The notes: generated by a model from the sequence alone, not told the origin. A stretch of DNA of 64,000 bases from Gnetum montanum (GCA_015680685.1 MNCI01020094.1:871482-935481); one strand, 5' to 3'. Counted from the first letter of the stretch, positions 35,411-47,200 are shown. Made by a program: numbers and translations.

Positions 35411-37555
35411 ATTTTTATTTTCCCAATTTATTTTTGGTGATTGAAAGATAAGAATTAGGGTAATGGAGGAGAGTATAATAATTAAATATATATGAATGGT
35501 GGTGAGAAAAAATCAATGAAAAAGCCTCAAAGGTTAAAATAATAAGGTTGATGTTTGTCTCCGAGGAGAATCAGCGCACACGTAGAGGCATCGGACAGCA
35601 AGTGTCGAACAACGGCGGTGGTGGCTCCTGTCAAGAGTTCCACACGTCCCTGACGGCAAAAATACTTGATGACAACCAAAAATGAAAACCTACCCCTGTT
35701 CCTATACACGTCGTTTGGATCTCTGCCATAGAAGCCAAACCCTGCTGTTATCCTCATTCCATTAAATTCAAAAAGGCGACGTTGGCGGCATCACCGAAGT
35801 AACAACAACCAACATAACAAGAATAGCTGCGGCACTGATGACATTGACAACGAGCAAGGCACGGGTGATAGCAGTAGCATTACGTGTTTGATGGCAATGG
35901 CTGAAAAATAACGCCTGGGACGATAAAAAATCCGTTGACGGAAACATTGAATTTTAATCTTTGGCTGAGTTTCTTTTAAAAAATATATAATAATTCGTCA
36001 TCGAGAGTGTAATGCGCACCCGTTGTTAAGATGTAAACTAATTTTACATTGTTAAAATCATATATGATTTTGTTCTGTAATCTTGTTACCTTGGTTAGCC
36101 CTTTCCTCATGCACCCACTAAATATTTATGTCATTTGAAAATTTTATATTATGAGAAGTTATTGATGGATGGAACACTTGCCATATATTATGTTATGGCA
36201 TATATTTTTATAACTTGCCATGGTAATCTCCATGATATTTATTACTAAGGACACAGTTGGCCACCATAGGTTCAATTTTTAATAAGTTCTTTTAGAAGTT
36301 ATAACTTCTAAGGTGGTTATGAATTAATACTCCTGTATATTTATAATACCCTTAACCTTTCATGATTATTGTAAGTACCCTAAGGTCACTATAAAAGGAC
36401 CTTCAAAGGTAGAGTTAAAGGGGATTTTTTGGGGGGTAAAAGATCAAAAAGAAGATATTGAAGTTGTAAGATGGTTTGCTAAGGACATCAATTTGGCTAC
36501 ATTGTTTTAATCTTTTGAGTTCATTTTTTCCCATTTTTTTAATTGCTTAGCTAATAGTTTAGATAGTATCATGCTTGGTAATTAATTTTGGGATTTTTCC
36601 TAGGTTACTTTTAGAGCTTTATTTTTGCACAATATTAGACTCTTGTTAAGATTAGCCATAAAAGAGCTTATGTTGTTGAAAAGCCTAAGAGAAATCTAAT
36701 AGTAATGTCTTAATGAAATTTCCTATTTTGAGCATAGAGAATCTAGGGTAATCTTTGGTATTTTGAGATGACTATAATAGTTTCATTGTTTTAAAGTGTA
36801 TTGCCTTAGTATGTCAATTTTGAAATTGTTAATTTTTTTGAAGGCTCTGTTGAATGCAATCTTTAACAACTATTAACTAGCCAAACTAAAGACTTGTACT
36901 TTGTTTATTTACACAGCAATTTTTGGTAGTATAATAAAATTGTCTTTATGAAATTTCTTGTTGAGCTCAGAGGGTTTGAACAATTTGTAGTTTAATTAAA
37001 TTGGAATAGCTTTATTGCGAAGTGTTTCCTCATGCCATTTTATCTTGCTTGAATATTTAAGATTTCACACAAAGTTGTTTTCTTTTCTTTCTTTTTCTAA
37101 GTCCATTAAATCTTGTTATATTTCTAGTTTTCTTGTGGAATTTTCTCGCTAGTGAAAATTAGTAGTAGATTGGCAGAATTGTGTTCAAATGTTTTTGCAA
37201 AATTTTATTTATTACAAGTAGCATACTATAAAGATTGTATAAACTAAGTGATTGAACAAAATAGGAATCTCCAACAACTCATAGTATTTGACAAAGTTAG
37301 TCAAATCTCTTTTACGATAGCTAATTATAGTTTTATACACAACCCAATCATTTCAACATTTGTAACAGTAAGCATATACTAACATCTAGTATGTTTCATA
37401 ACTACTCAGTTTATTTAGAGGTATATAAGCCTTGGTGTTGCTAAAGACCAGGAAGTACCTAAATCCTATTTGAAGAACACCTTCGATTTTGTGATTCCAA
37501 AATCATGAGACTCGAAGGCCACAAACGTTGGTGACCCCAAATGGTTTCCAACATA
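35411..37555 (+). mobile_element. Insertion in C's integrase carrying an H-type LTR
   Basis: Interrupts the alignment of C with D's integrase. About 36010-37479 matches the LTR of element H (60470-61972), including 'tagtttagatagtatcat', 'aatctttggtattttga' and 'agctttattgcgaa', and has a TATA-like 'cactataaaagg' at about 36391. After the LTR end ('gaagaaca', 37479) about 75 bases of leader follow. The left part, 35527-35960, is unrelated GC-richer DNA. The insert therefore is a truncated H-family element, or an LTR with captured flank. Confidence 0.65.
35527..35960 (-). other. GC-richer, gene-like island, unidentified
   Basis: CpG-rich compared with the decayed surroundings. A minus-strand frame of 76 codons (35757-35527, 'MRITAGFGFYGRDPNDVYRN') is open, and another frame just upstream encodes a hydrophobic stretch ('ALLVVNVISAAAILVMLVVV'). 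I recognise no family. It may be a captured piece of a host gene; which frame, if any, is real is unclear. Confidence 0.4.
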
Positions 37556-37780
37556 ACGTAACATAAAAGAAATAATCTATGACTCTTAATGTGCTAGATA
37601 AAAATTGAATAGTAGCACTAATGATGAATAAGGTGCATAAGGTACACAATAAACACTATCATGATGCATAGATCAGGAAAGTTATGTTCAAACCAGAAGA
37701 AAATATTCTATATTAGAATTCCATGCATATGCCACAATGAATTATGTTTTTAAATATTATGGGAAGAATCTTACATTATC
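37556..37780 (+). pseudogene. Integrase C-terminal part of copy C
   Basis: 'NVLDKN.IVALMMNKVHKV' matches D at 56420-56480 ('NVLDENQLVALSLNEVHKA'), and the following 'KVMFKPEENILY' matches 'KVKFQLEDKVLY'. It is the continuation of the integrase split by the insertion. Confidence 0.7.
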
Positions 37781-39646
37781 CACATAACTTTTCCTTCCAG
37801 AGCTATGATAATTTACCATCCAACAAGTCCTCAAAAGCACATGCTAGTCAACATCCAACAACTTAAATCATTTATGGACTTCTAAGTGACTGATCACAAC
37901 ATTGATACCTCTAATCAAGAACAATCACATTCCATTTTCTAAGTCTCCTCCTTCCAACTTAGTTGTGGGGTAGATATCCACCTACTGTAAAACCTTGATG
38001 AGGAAATGATTTTTCTTATTTTTGACTTGCAACATTATTTATATGTTTTTCATTTTTCTAATATTTTATTGATTATTTTATATATTTTTATTTTCTTTTT
38101 CTTTGTTATTCTCTTATTATTTTCAAACTCATTTGAAATCTCATATTTTATTCCAAGGCTACTACGAGTTCTGAAATTTGTGAAACATAGCCATGAAAGT
38201 TATGATTGATTAACAAAAGGTCAACTCTATTCTTGAATTATGTTTTCTACTAACAGTTTGTTAATTTTCTCTTAGTATTAGGTAGTGAGCTCATGACATC
38301 CACCCATTCCATCTATTCCATGTGGAGTCTACATCATAGAACCATAAAGGTTCTTTCACATTAAAACTAAAAGTAACTTGTGATTATGTTATCCAACAAA
38401 CTATGAAAGGAGAAAGAGAAAAAAGAAAAAGATGTGATCTCAAGAGAATGTGTTGTGTTCTTTTCTCAACTTTCATTTTAAGTTCTATGATTCCTCATTT
38501 GTATATCATCACTCCTACAATTGACCATAAAAGGAAGCATGTCTCTGCATGGTGTGATTCCCATAAAGGAACAAACATAATGAAAATTTAAAGCATACCC
38601 CTTAGACAATTTCATGAGCTACAATAATTGGTTATGGGGCTAGAAAGACATCTTACCAATGCCTGAAGACACCCTTCTAACTAAGGTTCCACCTACTTCT
38701 TCTTTCTTCATCTTCTTTTGAAGTAACAGTTGTCCTTTGTGGTCGTCATAAGCTCTTGATGGTAGAAAAATAGGAATATGTGAATGTGAGGTCACTATAA
38801 TTGAAATGAACTTGGTTTAGACTTAAAACATATTAGCATTAGATCATCTTAATTAAAAATTTCACCATGGATCCTTTATGACCATGATGCAAATTATCCA
38901 TCCATTTTTCTCTATCTACCATTCACTTGCTCCACTTTCTACCACCTCATTTCCTCATGCCATGGTAAATTAATAGTTTTGTTTTTCCGTATGCATAATC
39001 CTAAGACAATTCCTTACATGGATATAAATTTAACTTAAAACAACCATTCATCATCTTGGGTGTCTACAGACTCCTTTTGATGAGGATATGCAAGGGCATA
39101 TTAGGCATAAATCTACTTTTGGAAGGACCCACTTGCATCTCTTTTGGTTTATCTTAAGTTAAATTTCCTAATCATAGGCCTCATTAAAAATTTGGTCATT
39201 TTGATATCTTGAAACATCTAGTTTTTACTCTATTTTAGCATTAAAACATCCTCTAAGAACTCATCTCGTGTGCTTAAATTTCTTCAATTTCTTAAAACAG
39301 ATCCTTCATTGTATTGTTGCTATGGTATTCTAGTTTTTTCACTTTCATTTGGCTCTTATTTTGACCCCAAAATGATCCAAAATCCCTAACTATCATTAAG
39401 TGAAAAATTTTTGCAAATAGCTATGTCGATGCATCCCCATTGATGTAGTGAGCTTACTTAATGCAACCCCATTGACGTGACATAAGAATCCTATATATAC
39501 ATATGATACTTAGCTCATTTTCACCATTTCTTCCAAATGCAAAAGGATTTTTTGCCACTTTTTAGAGCCCAAGAGCCTTCCAAGAGCCATAACTTCTAAA
39601 TTTCTTATCTAATTTCACCCATTCTTCAACTCATGAGCTATCAAAG
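37781..39646 (+). other. Non-coding post-integrase region of copy C
   Basis: Aligns with D 56800-58566, e.g. 'catggtgtgattcccataaa', 'gggctagaaagacat' and 'cccattgatgta'. It contains no reading frame of interest. It ends in a splice-donor-like AAAG|GTATGC at 39647, which D also has (ATG|GTAAGC at 58567). Confidence 0.6.
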
Positions 39647-39969
39647 GTATGCTTTATGTCATGGGAGCATTAAATACTAGGATTTCATAGAAATTATTTT
39701 TGGAAATTTTTCTAATTCCCCATGAATAATATATTAAAATTATATTAAATTAATGATCATAAAGAGTTAATATCAATAATCAACCTCCATTAGAACATGA
39801 ATAAAATAATAATAAAATAATATTATAAGCTTATGATTACTAATAAGGACATAACGATGAAATTCCAATGTCTAACCAATAAACATAACTCGATCAAACA
39901 AAGAAAGGTATCTAAAGGAAGCAAACATTATGCATATGAACTAATCCTAGGTTATGTTTGTTATCATAG
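39647..39969 (+). other. Putative intron before the post-pol ORF
   Basis: A donor GTATGC at 39647 and an acceptor 'gtttgttatcatag' ending at 39969 bracket 323 bases; the ORF's ATG follows the acceptor immediately. The donor is conserved in copy D (58567), which lacks the ORF. Splicing to a downstream ORF is how Athila-like elements are thought to express their env-like gene. Confidence 0.55.
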
Positions 39970-42770
39970 ATGGCACCCAAGAAAGGACTACAAGTAAGAG
40001 GATCATCACAACATAGGGAAAAGTAACCACAAGGAGAAAGGGGTAAAAAAAATCCCACAAGTAAGTATTAAAGCTACCCATGCTACTTGACTTCTATGAG
40101 AGGAGCTTAAGGTGGAATTTGTCTAAGAAATTTCTATGAAAAAAATAAGATAATCCAACAGGAAAAAGTTCCAAGGCCGAGACCTAATCTAGATGTTATA
40201 CTTACAAAAGCCTACTTAGAGAAGGTTTGGACCAAGGAGATTCATAGCTTCATCCTACAAGAGTTAAATTTTAGATCTTTCCTAGGGCTTGCACTAGAAG
40301 CGGTTTGAACATAACTACAAGGGTCTTCACTATGACCCATTCTCTCTAATAGTGGAAAATGATACATGAGTGAAACCTACCTCCTCTAGAATAACTGACA
40401 AAGAGATGTCATTATAAAGGTAAAGGACATCATCATCTCCTACTCAATTACATCTATTACTAAATTCCTTAGATTACCCAAGACAAGTGCAAAGCTAGTG
40501 GAGATATCTACCTAAGCAAACCCAAAGTCCAAAAAAGAGTGGGTTCAAAGGTGCTATGGAGTGGATAGCAAAGAGTACAATATCCTCATCAAGGTAGAGT
40601 GAGAATATTTTAGAATAATGATCTATCACCTTAATCCAACAATGAGGTCAAGTAAGGTTACAACGTCCTCCACTAAGGCATGTGTAGCTCTAAGTAAAAA
40701 TTTCTTAGTCAACCTACTGTAACTCATCTTCCTTAAGATTGACAAACAATTGAAAGAGAATGAAAAGGGTAGAAAGACACTCCCCTTCACATGTCTAATA
40801 AAAAATATTTGTAAAAGGGAAGGTATAGCTTGCTACTTGAACGATGTGGTTTGCAAAGCTCTTACTACATCCTAGCAGGAAATGATGAAGTATAAAGCTC
40901 CTACCAAACTTCAAGAAGAGAAGCAACCATCACCACCGCCACTTGCAACACCAAAGATAACACCTAACATGTTGATCACTATAAAGTAACTAAAGAATCT
41001 CAAAGAGCAACTACTACAATAATAGTAAGCCTCCAAATATGGTAAGGAATCTTTAGTCTACCATCATGGGTGACCTAAATGAGATCACCAGGATCATCAA
41101 GTAACTAGATAATGACATGACATTGTTGTTCTCATCACAAAGAAACTAGACATATGTTTACTCCAATCCTAGTACTAGAGAGATTACTATATCCATCCTA
41201 GGAAAAACATTTCTTGAAATTTTTGGAAATGCAACAGTCTTCTTTGTAATGCTTGAGGAAGATGAAGTAGAAATTCTTCTAGTCATGCTACACAAGGGCC
41301 AAGAGCTAGCAACAGAGGTGGTGGTGAACCACATTGGTGAAGCTCTAAGTGCTCCTACTATATTTGTACTTGTTGTTACTAACATGGTAGATGTATAGGC
41401 ATTATCAAGACTAGGGAGCAAAAGGATGAGCTCTGCCTATCATAAGGAAGTGTTGGAATGACTGGTGGAAGCTAAAAAATCAATTCCATAGATCTTTGAT
41501 CTCCCAGAAGATATATCAATCACTCAGTCGTAGCTACTACAAACAATGGGTAAGCTATTGATTGCCAATGTGCAACTTGAGAAGCTCATTGCTAGTAATA
41601 AATGGTTAGCCTTAAGAGTTGCTGAACTTAGAGCTTGTCTCTTGGATCCTACCATTCTCATGTCAAAACTCGTAAGAAATGAAACTTTCTAGTAGCTTTA
41701 GCAAAAATATCAAGAGGCTAAGAATGCTAAGGAGATTATAATATTTAAGGTGTCACTATTAGAAGCAATGGTTAATAACATTAATCATGACCTCTCTCAA
41801 GTTCATAACGAAAAACTAGTGCTAACCCATGGTATTCACCTCCTGTAGAATGCTAAGTAATAAAAAAGGATCAAATTTTGTAGTACATTTACTAGCATGA
41901 AGAATATCTTACTAAGGTAAACTTGAATTTAAGGAGGTTCAAACCCTTCACCAAAAGATTGCTATTGAGATCACTACTTGAAAAAATGAAGCCCTAAAGT
42001 ATAAACAAGTTAAAAATCACTACAAGGAGTAGGTCAAAATAATTAAGGAGATCAACAAAATGGAATTCAAGTTGATCAAGATAAAGATGAATAAGACCAT
42101 TTAGTAAGTCCAATCAGGAGGCAATGCATGGAATTCCATCTTTTATGGATTCAATCATATAACTATGCAAAAATCCACTTGAAGGAGTTGTAGATTGAAG
42201 AGATGATTAAATACATGAAGCTTGCCAACCTCTAATATGTAGACTTGATAATGCTGACTGTAGGGATGCCCAAGACAAAATTAGAAAAGCAGGTGACTAG
42301 CTCTTACCTCCTTCATGAGGCAGAGTTCAAGCTTCACAAAGAGACCAAACAAAAGTTGGAAGTGGCCAATAGAAGCTTGAAGTTCTCAAGAGAAAATTCC
42401 CTAATCGATGATTTATTACTAAGAACCTCTCCAAGAGAATAAGTGACTACCAAAAGTTGCAAAACCTTGCTCATATGTTTGACATCAAACATAAGCAACT
42501 CGCAAGCTGGTTCATCAATATGAAGGAGATGTTCCTAACATTGTCGTGCCTATGGATTATTCTAGCACTACATCTAGGATAAGAAGCCTAGACTATTCAT
42601 GATCACCACAATATAGAAGAGAAAATTAAGGCACTCCTAGATGCCTTTCAATTTTCAGCAGTAGCAACAATAGTAGCAAGATAGCCTAGGTCTCCCACAA
42701 TGCCAGGATGAGATGAAGGATCTTCTACACCACAAGAGCCTCCAGCTCTAGGCATGGTGTGAAGAATTCA
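39970..42770 (+). pseudogene. Post-pol (env-position) ORF of copy C
   Basis: Starts ATGGCACCCAAGAAAGG ('MAPKKGLQVRG'). About 40150-40850 encodes a folded domain with 'YLEKVWTKEIHSFILQEL', 'VKVKDIIISYSITSITKFLR' and 'LPFTCLIKNICKREGIACYL', which resembles the plant transposon-associated (putative transposon protein) domain family. A Pro-rich linker ('SPPPLATPKITP', 40930) follows, then a long coiled-coil tail (41500-42440) with 'MLTVGMPKTKLEKQVTSSYL'. Stops are frequent. The same ORF, 5'-truncated, makes up element E (47200-49430). Role unknown; it stands where Athila-like elements carry an env-like gene, but I see no clear signal peptide or membrane anchor. Confidence 0.65.
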
Positions 42771-42939
42771 TCTTGCTTCCATATGTTAAATAGGAACTTG
42801 CCAATTTTATTAAAGTATTTAATTTCATTATAATTTGCACTAATTTTGTAATCTGTATAGTATGGCACTTAAGACTTAGTTAGTCAATTTGTCCCATACT
42901 TCCTCAAATTTTGTAAGAAACTCGATCCCATTTTTGTTT

Positions 42940-43033
42940 ACTTGAGGACAAGTTTTTAGTTAGTCATAGGGGTATGATGAAACGTTACTTGAGGACAAGT
43001 TTTTCGTTAGTCATAGGGGTATGATGAAATGTT
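42940..43033 (+). repeat. 47-base tandem duplication across purine tract and LTR start
   Basis: Units 42940-42986 and 42987-43033 differ at two positions. Each contains the purine tract 'cataggggta' and the LTR start TGATGAAA. The element therefore has two possible LTR starts, 42975 and 43022. Confidence 0.85.
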
Positions 43034-43489
43034 AATAAGGTAGTTGCGTTGACACATGCCCATTGTGCATTGACACTAATCCAACCATTGCCTATATAAG
43101 TACACACACCCGTCGCATTTAGCTCACCATTTGGTCAATACCTTAGCTAGACTCTTACAATTTCTTTCTATAAAACTTAGCAAACTTTTCCTTTTAACTC
43201 TTCACAACATGAATCAAATTGATTTTATGGCATGTTATTCAAGTGTAATATATACTTGGACACAATTGTATGAATGACAATAAAATGGAGGTCTCTTTTA
43301 TCTATTAGAACACTTGAATTAGTTAAATATTATATTCTAGTATTTTACCTTAAATGTAATTTACTTTCTCATTCTTAAACATTTAATATTCTAATACATA
43401 AGTAACGCAAGTAAGATCAATTCAAGCATATAATATATTAATGCTTAGTAATACCAGCAATGGATACTTGGTCGGCCCAACAATAAACA
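42975..43489 (+). repeat. LTR L1 (3' LTR of copy C)
   Basis: Begins TGATGAAA after the purine tract. It has a TATA-like 'cctatataagt' at about 43091 and the family block around 'caagtgtaatatatacttgg' with 'caataaa' (43232-43284), and ends about 43489 ('aataaaca'). The primer-site-like 'ttagtaataccagcaatgg' at 43445-43463 lies inside its right end. Confidence 0.65.
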
Positions 43490-43612
43490 CTGCAACTTAA
43501 AGAAACTCAAGGTTAGCGAATACCTACAAGCCGGTGAATTTGCTAACGTTTTCAGCCAACCAGCGAGTGCATGGAATAATTTGCATCAGCGGTTAGAAAT
43601 TATCTTACAGGA

Positions 43613-43879
43613 CTAAATTAAAATAAACGACAGACCGAACTTAACGCGCCGCTGTTTTTGCCCCAAGTTTAATGCAAATTTTGAATATAAAATGTATGAA
43701 ACCATAAATAGATTCGCGAACCGAATCGGAGTAACAACTCGTTTCTCGATCTTTGATTGAACATGAAAGTGGAAACGTGCTAAAAACATAGAATGCTGCC
43801 CCTGCACCATCACCATTACCATGTTCATTGCCATCACTGCTCCCATCACAACAGCCATGATTCTGCTTCCTTCTCCCAT
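43613..43879 (-). other. First exon of a gene-like fragment with a signal-peptide-like start
   Basis: On the minus strand an ATG at 43879 opens 'MGEGSRIMAVVMGAVMAMNM' followed by more Val/Met residues and 'QGQHS', typical of a plant secretory signal peptide. A TATA box lies 160 bases upstream (44037-44046) and a purine-rich leader lies between. The frame stays open for 88 codons, but the part after the hydrophobic stretch has no family resemblance and may already be intron. The gene would continue to the left, where LTR L1 lies (43489), so it may have been cut by that insertion. I do not recognise the gene. Confidence 0.45.
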
Positions 43880-44036
43880 GGCTTATGCTGATGCAGATGC
43901 AGATCCGGCTCTACTTTCTTGCTATGCTTGCTTGGCTCTCTTCACCTCCTCTCTCTGTCTGTCCGTCTGGGTGTGAATTCAACATAAGTAGGTTTGAAAC
44001 GATCGAGTTTTTCGCTACTATTCTCCGGTCCACTTC

Positions 44037-44046
44037 CTTTTATAGC
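44037..44046 (-). promoter_or_regulatory. TATA box of the gene-like fragment
   Basis: On the minus strand GGCTATAAAAGG is a near-consensus plant TATA box. A purine-rich leader (AGACAGAGAGAGGAGG, about 43945-43965) follows, then the ATG at 43879. The surrounding 43900-44330 is CpG-richer than the neighbouring repeats. Confidence 0.6.
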
Positions 44047-44329
44047 CACCCTCCAGGTTCTTGATCTCATCTCATGCTTCCCTTGCCGTTTAATTTGTCT
44101 CACCCATTCATTATTCAATGCTTTTCTACCTCTAAAAAACCTGGCATGTGTCAAGTATATAAATAATTAATAATTACAACTATAATTAATAATTAAATGC
44201 ATATAATTACCTATGTGACGCCTCTCAGCCTATCCATCATGTGCCATTTGTGTCAGTGGACTTATATTTTTAATAACCGTGAACGTCCCTCATTTCCAGG
44301 TATTTACTAGGTCTATATATACGAACCCT

Positions 44330-44999
44330 CTTTCTCCCACCTATTAATTAAGTGGCATATTGGATTAATGTTTATATTCTCCTCTAAGATAACCATGAAC
44401 TTTTTCTTTTTATCATTTATTAATTAACTTGATAATCTTTGCTTACTATACATAAAGTAACAAGCTTAAACTTTATATTCATACTTTAGAATATTCCTTA
44501 GAATTGAACTTATGACTTGAAACCCATATTTAACCACATACTTTAATCAAGTGAGCAATGACCCATTAATTAATTGGATGGTATTGGAATCCAAAATTTT
44601 TGTTTAACAATATTTACCCCAAGACATATAGTTTAATTATAACTTTATAACTCAATATTGTCTACCAAAATTGAACCCATAACTTGGAGCTTCCAAATTA
44701 AGTGTTATGATGCTACCATTGAAAGTACCATATAATATTGGTAATTTTGGACCAAAGGGATATACAATCAGAATCATAGTGCCATTCAATTGGAAGATTC
44801 AAAAATGATGTTAAGTTGATTGCTAAGAACACTCGTGTATGTCCTTATGTTCAAGACATGTAAAAAATATTATAATACATAAGTTATAAATAAAATCCAT
44901 GTTACCATAGCAAGAGGGATATATAGAAATATTTATTATTTTATGTTTTATGACTTTTATGCATTTGGAATTTTAAGAGGTAAAGCAATAATAAATACA
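44330..44999. other. AT-rich stretch without genes
   Basis: Nothing recognised on either strand. Confidence 0.5.
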
Positions 45000-45539
45000 C
45001 ATGCATTACAATCCCTCTTGGGGATAGGGGCAACACTCATGTTATGATCCCCCTTAGGGACATATGCAACATCACATGTGAAATGTAATAAAAGTGGCTC
45101 TTAGTAATAATCTCGATGGCTCATGGTCCATAATGATGTAATTCATAATTATTAAATTATATAAAATATCATTACTCATCGTGATGGCATAAGTCTTTAA
45201 AAGCCTATTTAGATATTTATTCACCATGCCTCTCATTCCTTATTGATGAGAGACAAGGTACCCCCTATGCCCAACCACATGAATCACAAGTGTTCATGCA
45301 TAATCTAGTCGAATTCCATGGATGGGACTAGTTATGGCATCTAGATCATTATGCCTTGATCGTAGTTCATTGTCCTGCCACTTGGACTAGTGGTAGCTTT
45401 GTCACATATGGTTTAGTCCAAAGTCAAGCATATGATTCTTGATGTTGTTTCAACCTTATGCTACTCCTAATAATAATAAAGAAATTAATTATTTAAACTA
45501 ATTAACAATAGAAAGTAAAGTCTAAACTAGCCTATGGGC
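45000..45539 (-). other. Leader of an Athila-like fragment on the minus strand
   Basis: The reverse complement of 45230-45410 matches D's leader at 50160-50320 ('gtgacaaagct.ccactagt', 'tggttgggcatagggg'). It continues from the minus-strand LTR L2 and ends without gag, so it is a truncated 5' end. Confidence 0.65.
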
Positions 45540-46004
45540 AATGAGTGTTCATTCCTAGCTTGCTGTACATGTCCTAAACCCACATATCCACTACTAGGAT
45601 TACCAAGTGCTATTCTACTGGGCAAACCAAATAATAACGCTACTGGGATTACCAAGCGAATATGTGTTTATGCTTGAAACTAGTCATGCTCATTCTGCCA
45701 ATTCATTAGGATGCATGGAAACATACATATTAACTAAGTACATGAAAAGTAAATCTTATCTAAGTCAAAGTGCTGCAATGAATTAGAATCAATCTCAATC
45801 TTATTGTCATCCATGGAATGTGTCTAGGTACATTGCTACTTAAATAAGATGTCATGCAACTAACTCAGATCCACACTACGGGCACTCACTAAATATTCTC
45901 TAAGACAACAAAATAAAACTGTAAGAGTTTGACTACTCTATTGGAAAATACTTATTGCCAAACCATGCATCCAAGTGCTATATTTATAGGTTGATGAATC
46001 ATCA
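45540..46004 (-). repeat. LTR L2, Athila-like family
   Basis: On the minus strand it starts TGATGATTCATC, has a TATA-like 'cctataaatatagc' and the family block with 'gacaataagattgag', and two primer-site-like motifs (45639-45656 and about 45591-45607). It faces L3 with only 8 bases between. Confidence 0.68.
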
Positions 46005-46012
46005 TTGTGTTG

Positions 46013-46600
46013 TGTTGATGGGCCCTTGTTAACATGGCCTTGTTGGCAATGCTACATGAATGTAGTGTTTGCTACATCTATGGGGCCCCATGGATGTAGC
46101 TCTTGAATAAAGTTTATAAATGTGTGTTCATCAACCGTGTTGATATCATGTCTTATTATAGTTGTAGTAGAGATCTTGTAGTTTTTCCATTTGAGAGTTA
46201 GAATATTTTTGAGTGCTCACAGTAGGAGTCAAAACATGTACATATCTTTATTCGAGCATTGTTGTACCTAAACACACTAGTGTGAATGACAATAAAGACA
46301 AGCCTTTTAATCAAACCTTATAGCACTTAGATTAGATTAATGATTCATTTATGCATTTATTGTTTTCATTAATTATGCAATTAATTAAGCTAGATTAGAC
46401 TCTAAGTTATTACTTAAATAATTAAGCCTAATAGATTAAACACATATGTATGACTACTTTGAGCATAAACATGTATTCTCTTGGTAATCCCAGCAACATT
46501 ATTTCTTCATTTGCCTAATAACATAGCACTTGGTAATTCTAGGAGTGGATATGTGGGTTCAAGACATGTACAGAAAGTGGGACCTGATGCTTATGTTAGG
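46013..46600 (+). repeat. LTR L3, Athila-like family
   Basis: Starts TGTTGATGGG, carries 'tttataaatgtg', the family block 'ttattcgagcattgttgtac' with 'gacaataaagac' (46250-46300) and two primer-site-like motifs (46481-46497 and about 46531-46546). It forms an inverted pair with L2. About 80 bases of leader follow before L4. Confidence 0.68.
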
Positions 46601-46680
46601 ACTAGTTAAAGATTAGTTAATTAGTTAAATTAAATTAGTTATTAAATTACTTCATCTTTCTATTTTAAGCACCAAGACCA

Positions 46681-47200
46681 TTGATAAGTCATCATCTGTG
46701 TTAAAAGCAATATCGGGGCTCCGATATCGCAAATCCAATATCAGGGATTTGATTTTAGGGTTAGTAAGTGATGTTGGATATCCAATGTTATTTCTGCCAT
46801 GCTTTCCTATAAATATCACATGGGGTGTATGGTGTGTGAGAGGGGGGGAGGAAGGGGACGAGGGGGGGAGATACATAGATAGATAGGTATAAATAGAAGA
46901 TAGATAGACTCAGTTAGAAATTTTCCAATTTTAGTTCCAGTGTATGCCCGCAGTGTGATGTTTATGGTTGTAAGGTGTTCTTATTCGAGTGTAATGTACA
47001 TGGGCACATTACATGTTTAGTAATAAAGATCAAAATCATTTACATCATTGTAGCATCCACTTTGCATTTGTGATTTTCTTAGATTAAAATTTCAATGTCT
47101 TTATTTATTGCTATTTCCAATTAATGTTATTTACATTCCTCGTCATTAAGCAGAATGAGTATGATCAATTGCGAACACATGAGTGTATTGTCTAGTAACC
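46681..47200 (+). repeat. LTR L4, truncated at its right end
   Basis: Nearly the same as L5 (49462-50047) from 'gataagtcatcatc' to 'tctagtaacc', ~90% by eye. The last ~85 bases of L5 are missing; the sequence jumps straight into the post-pol ORF of element E. Confidence 0.78.

Larger units (their letters stand above)
33127..43489 (+). mobile_element. Athila-like Ty3/gypsy element, copy C (5'-truncated, interrupted)
   Basis: Starts inside RT, immediately after the right GTTAG of copy A. RNase H and integrase follow, then an insertion of 2.1 kb (35411-37555), the end of integrase, a ~1.9 kb non-coding part, a short intron, a post-pol ORF, a duplicated purine tract and the 3' LTR (42975-43489). 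It aligns with copy D (49462-59171) from RT to the post-pol intron donor. 5' LTR, gag and protease are absent. Confidence 0.75.

Noticed and set aside
38006-38209. Hydrophobic 67-codon frame as a membrane protein
   Set aside because: It comes from T-rich low-complexity DNA in a non-coding region and has no conserved counterpart in copy D.
46859-46912. GATA-type microsatellite as an independent repeat
   Set aside because: It is part of LTR L4 and recurs in L5 at the same place.
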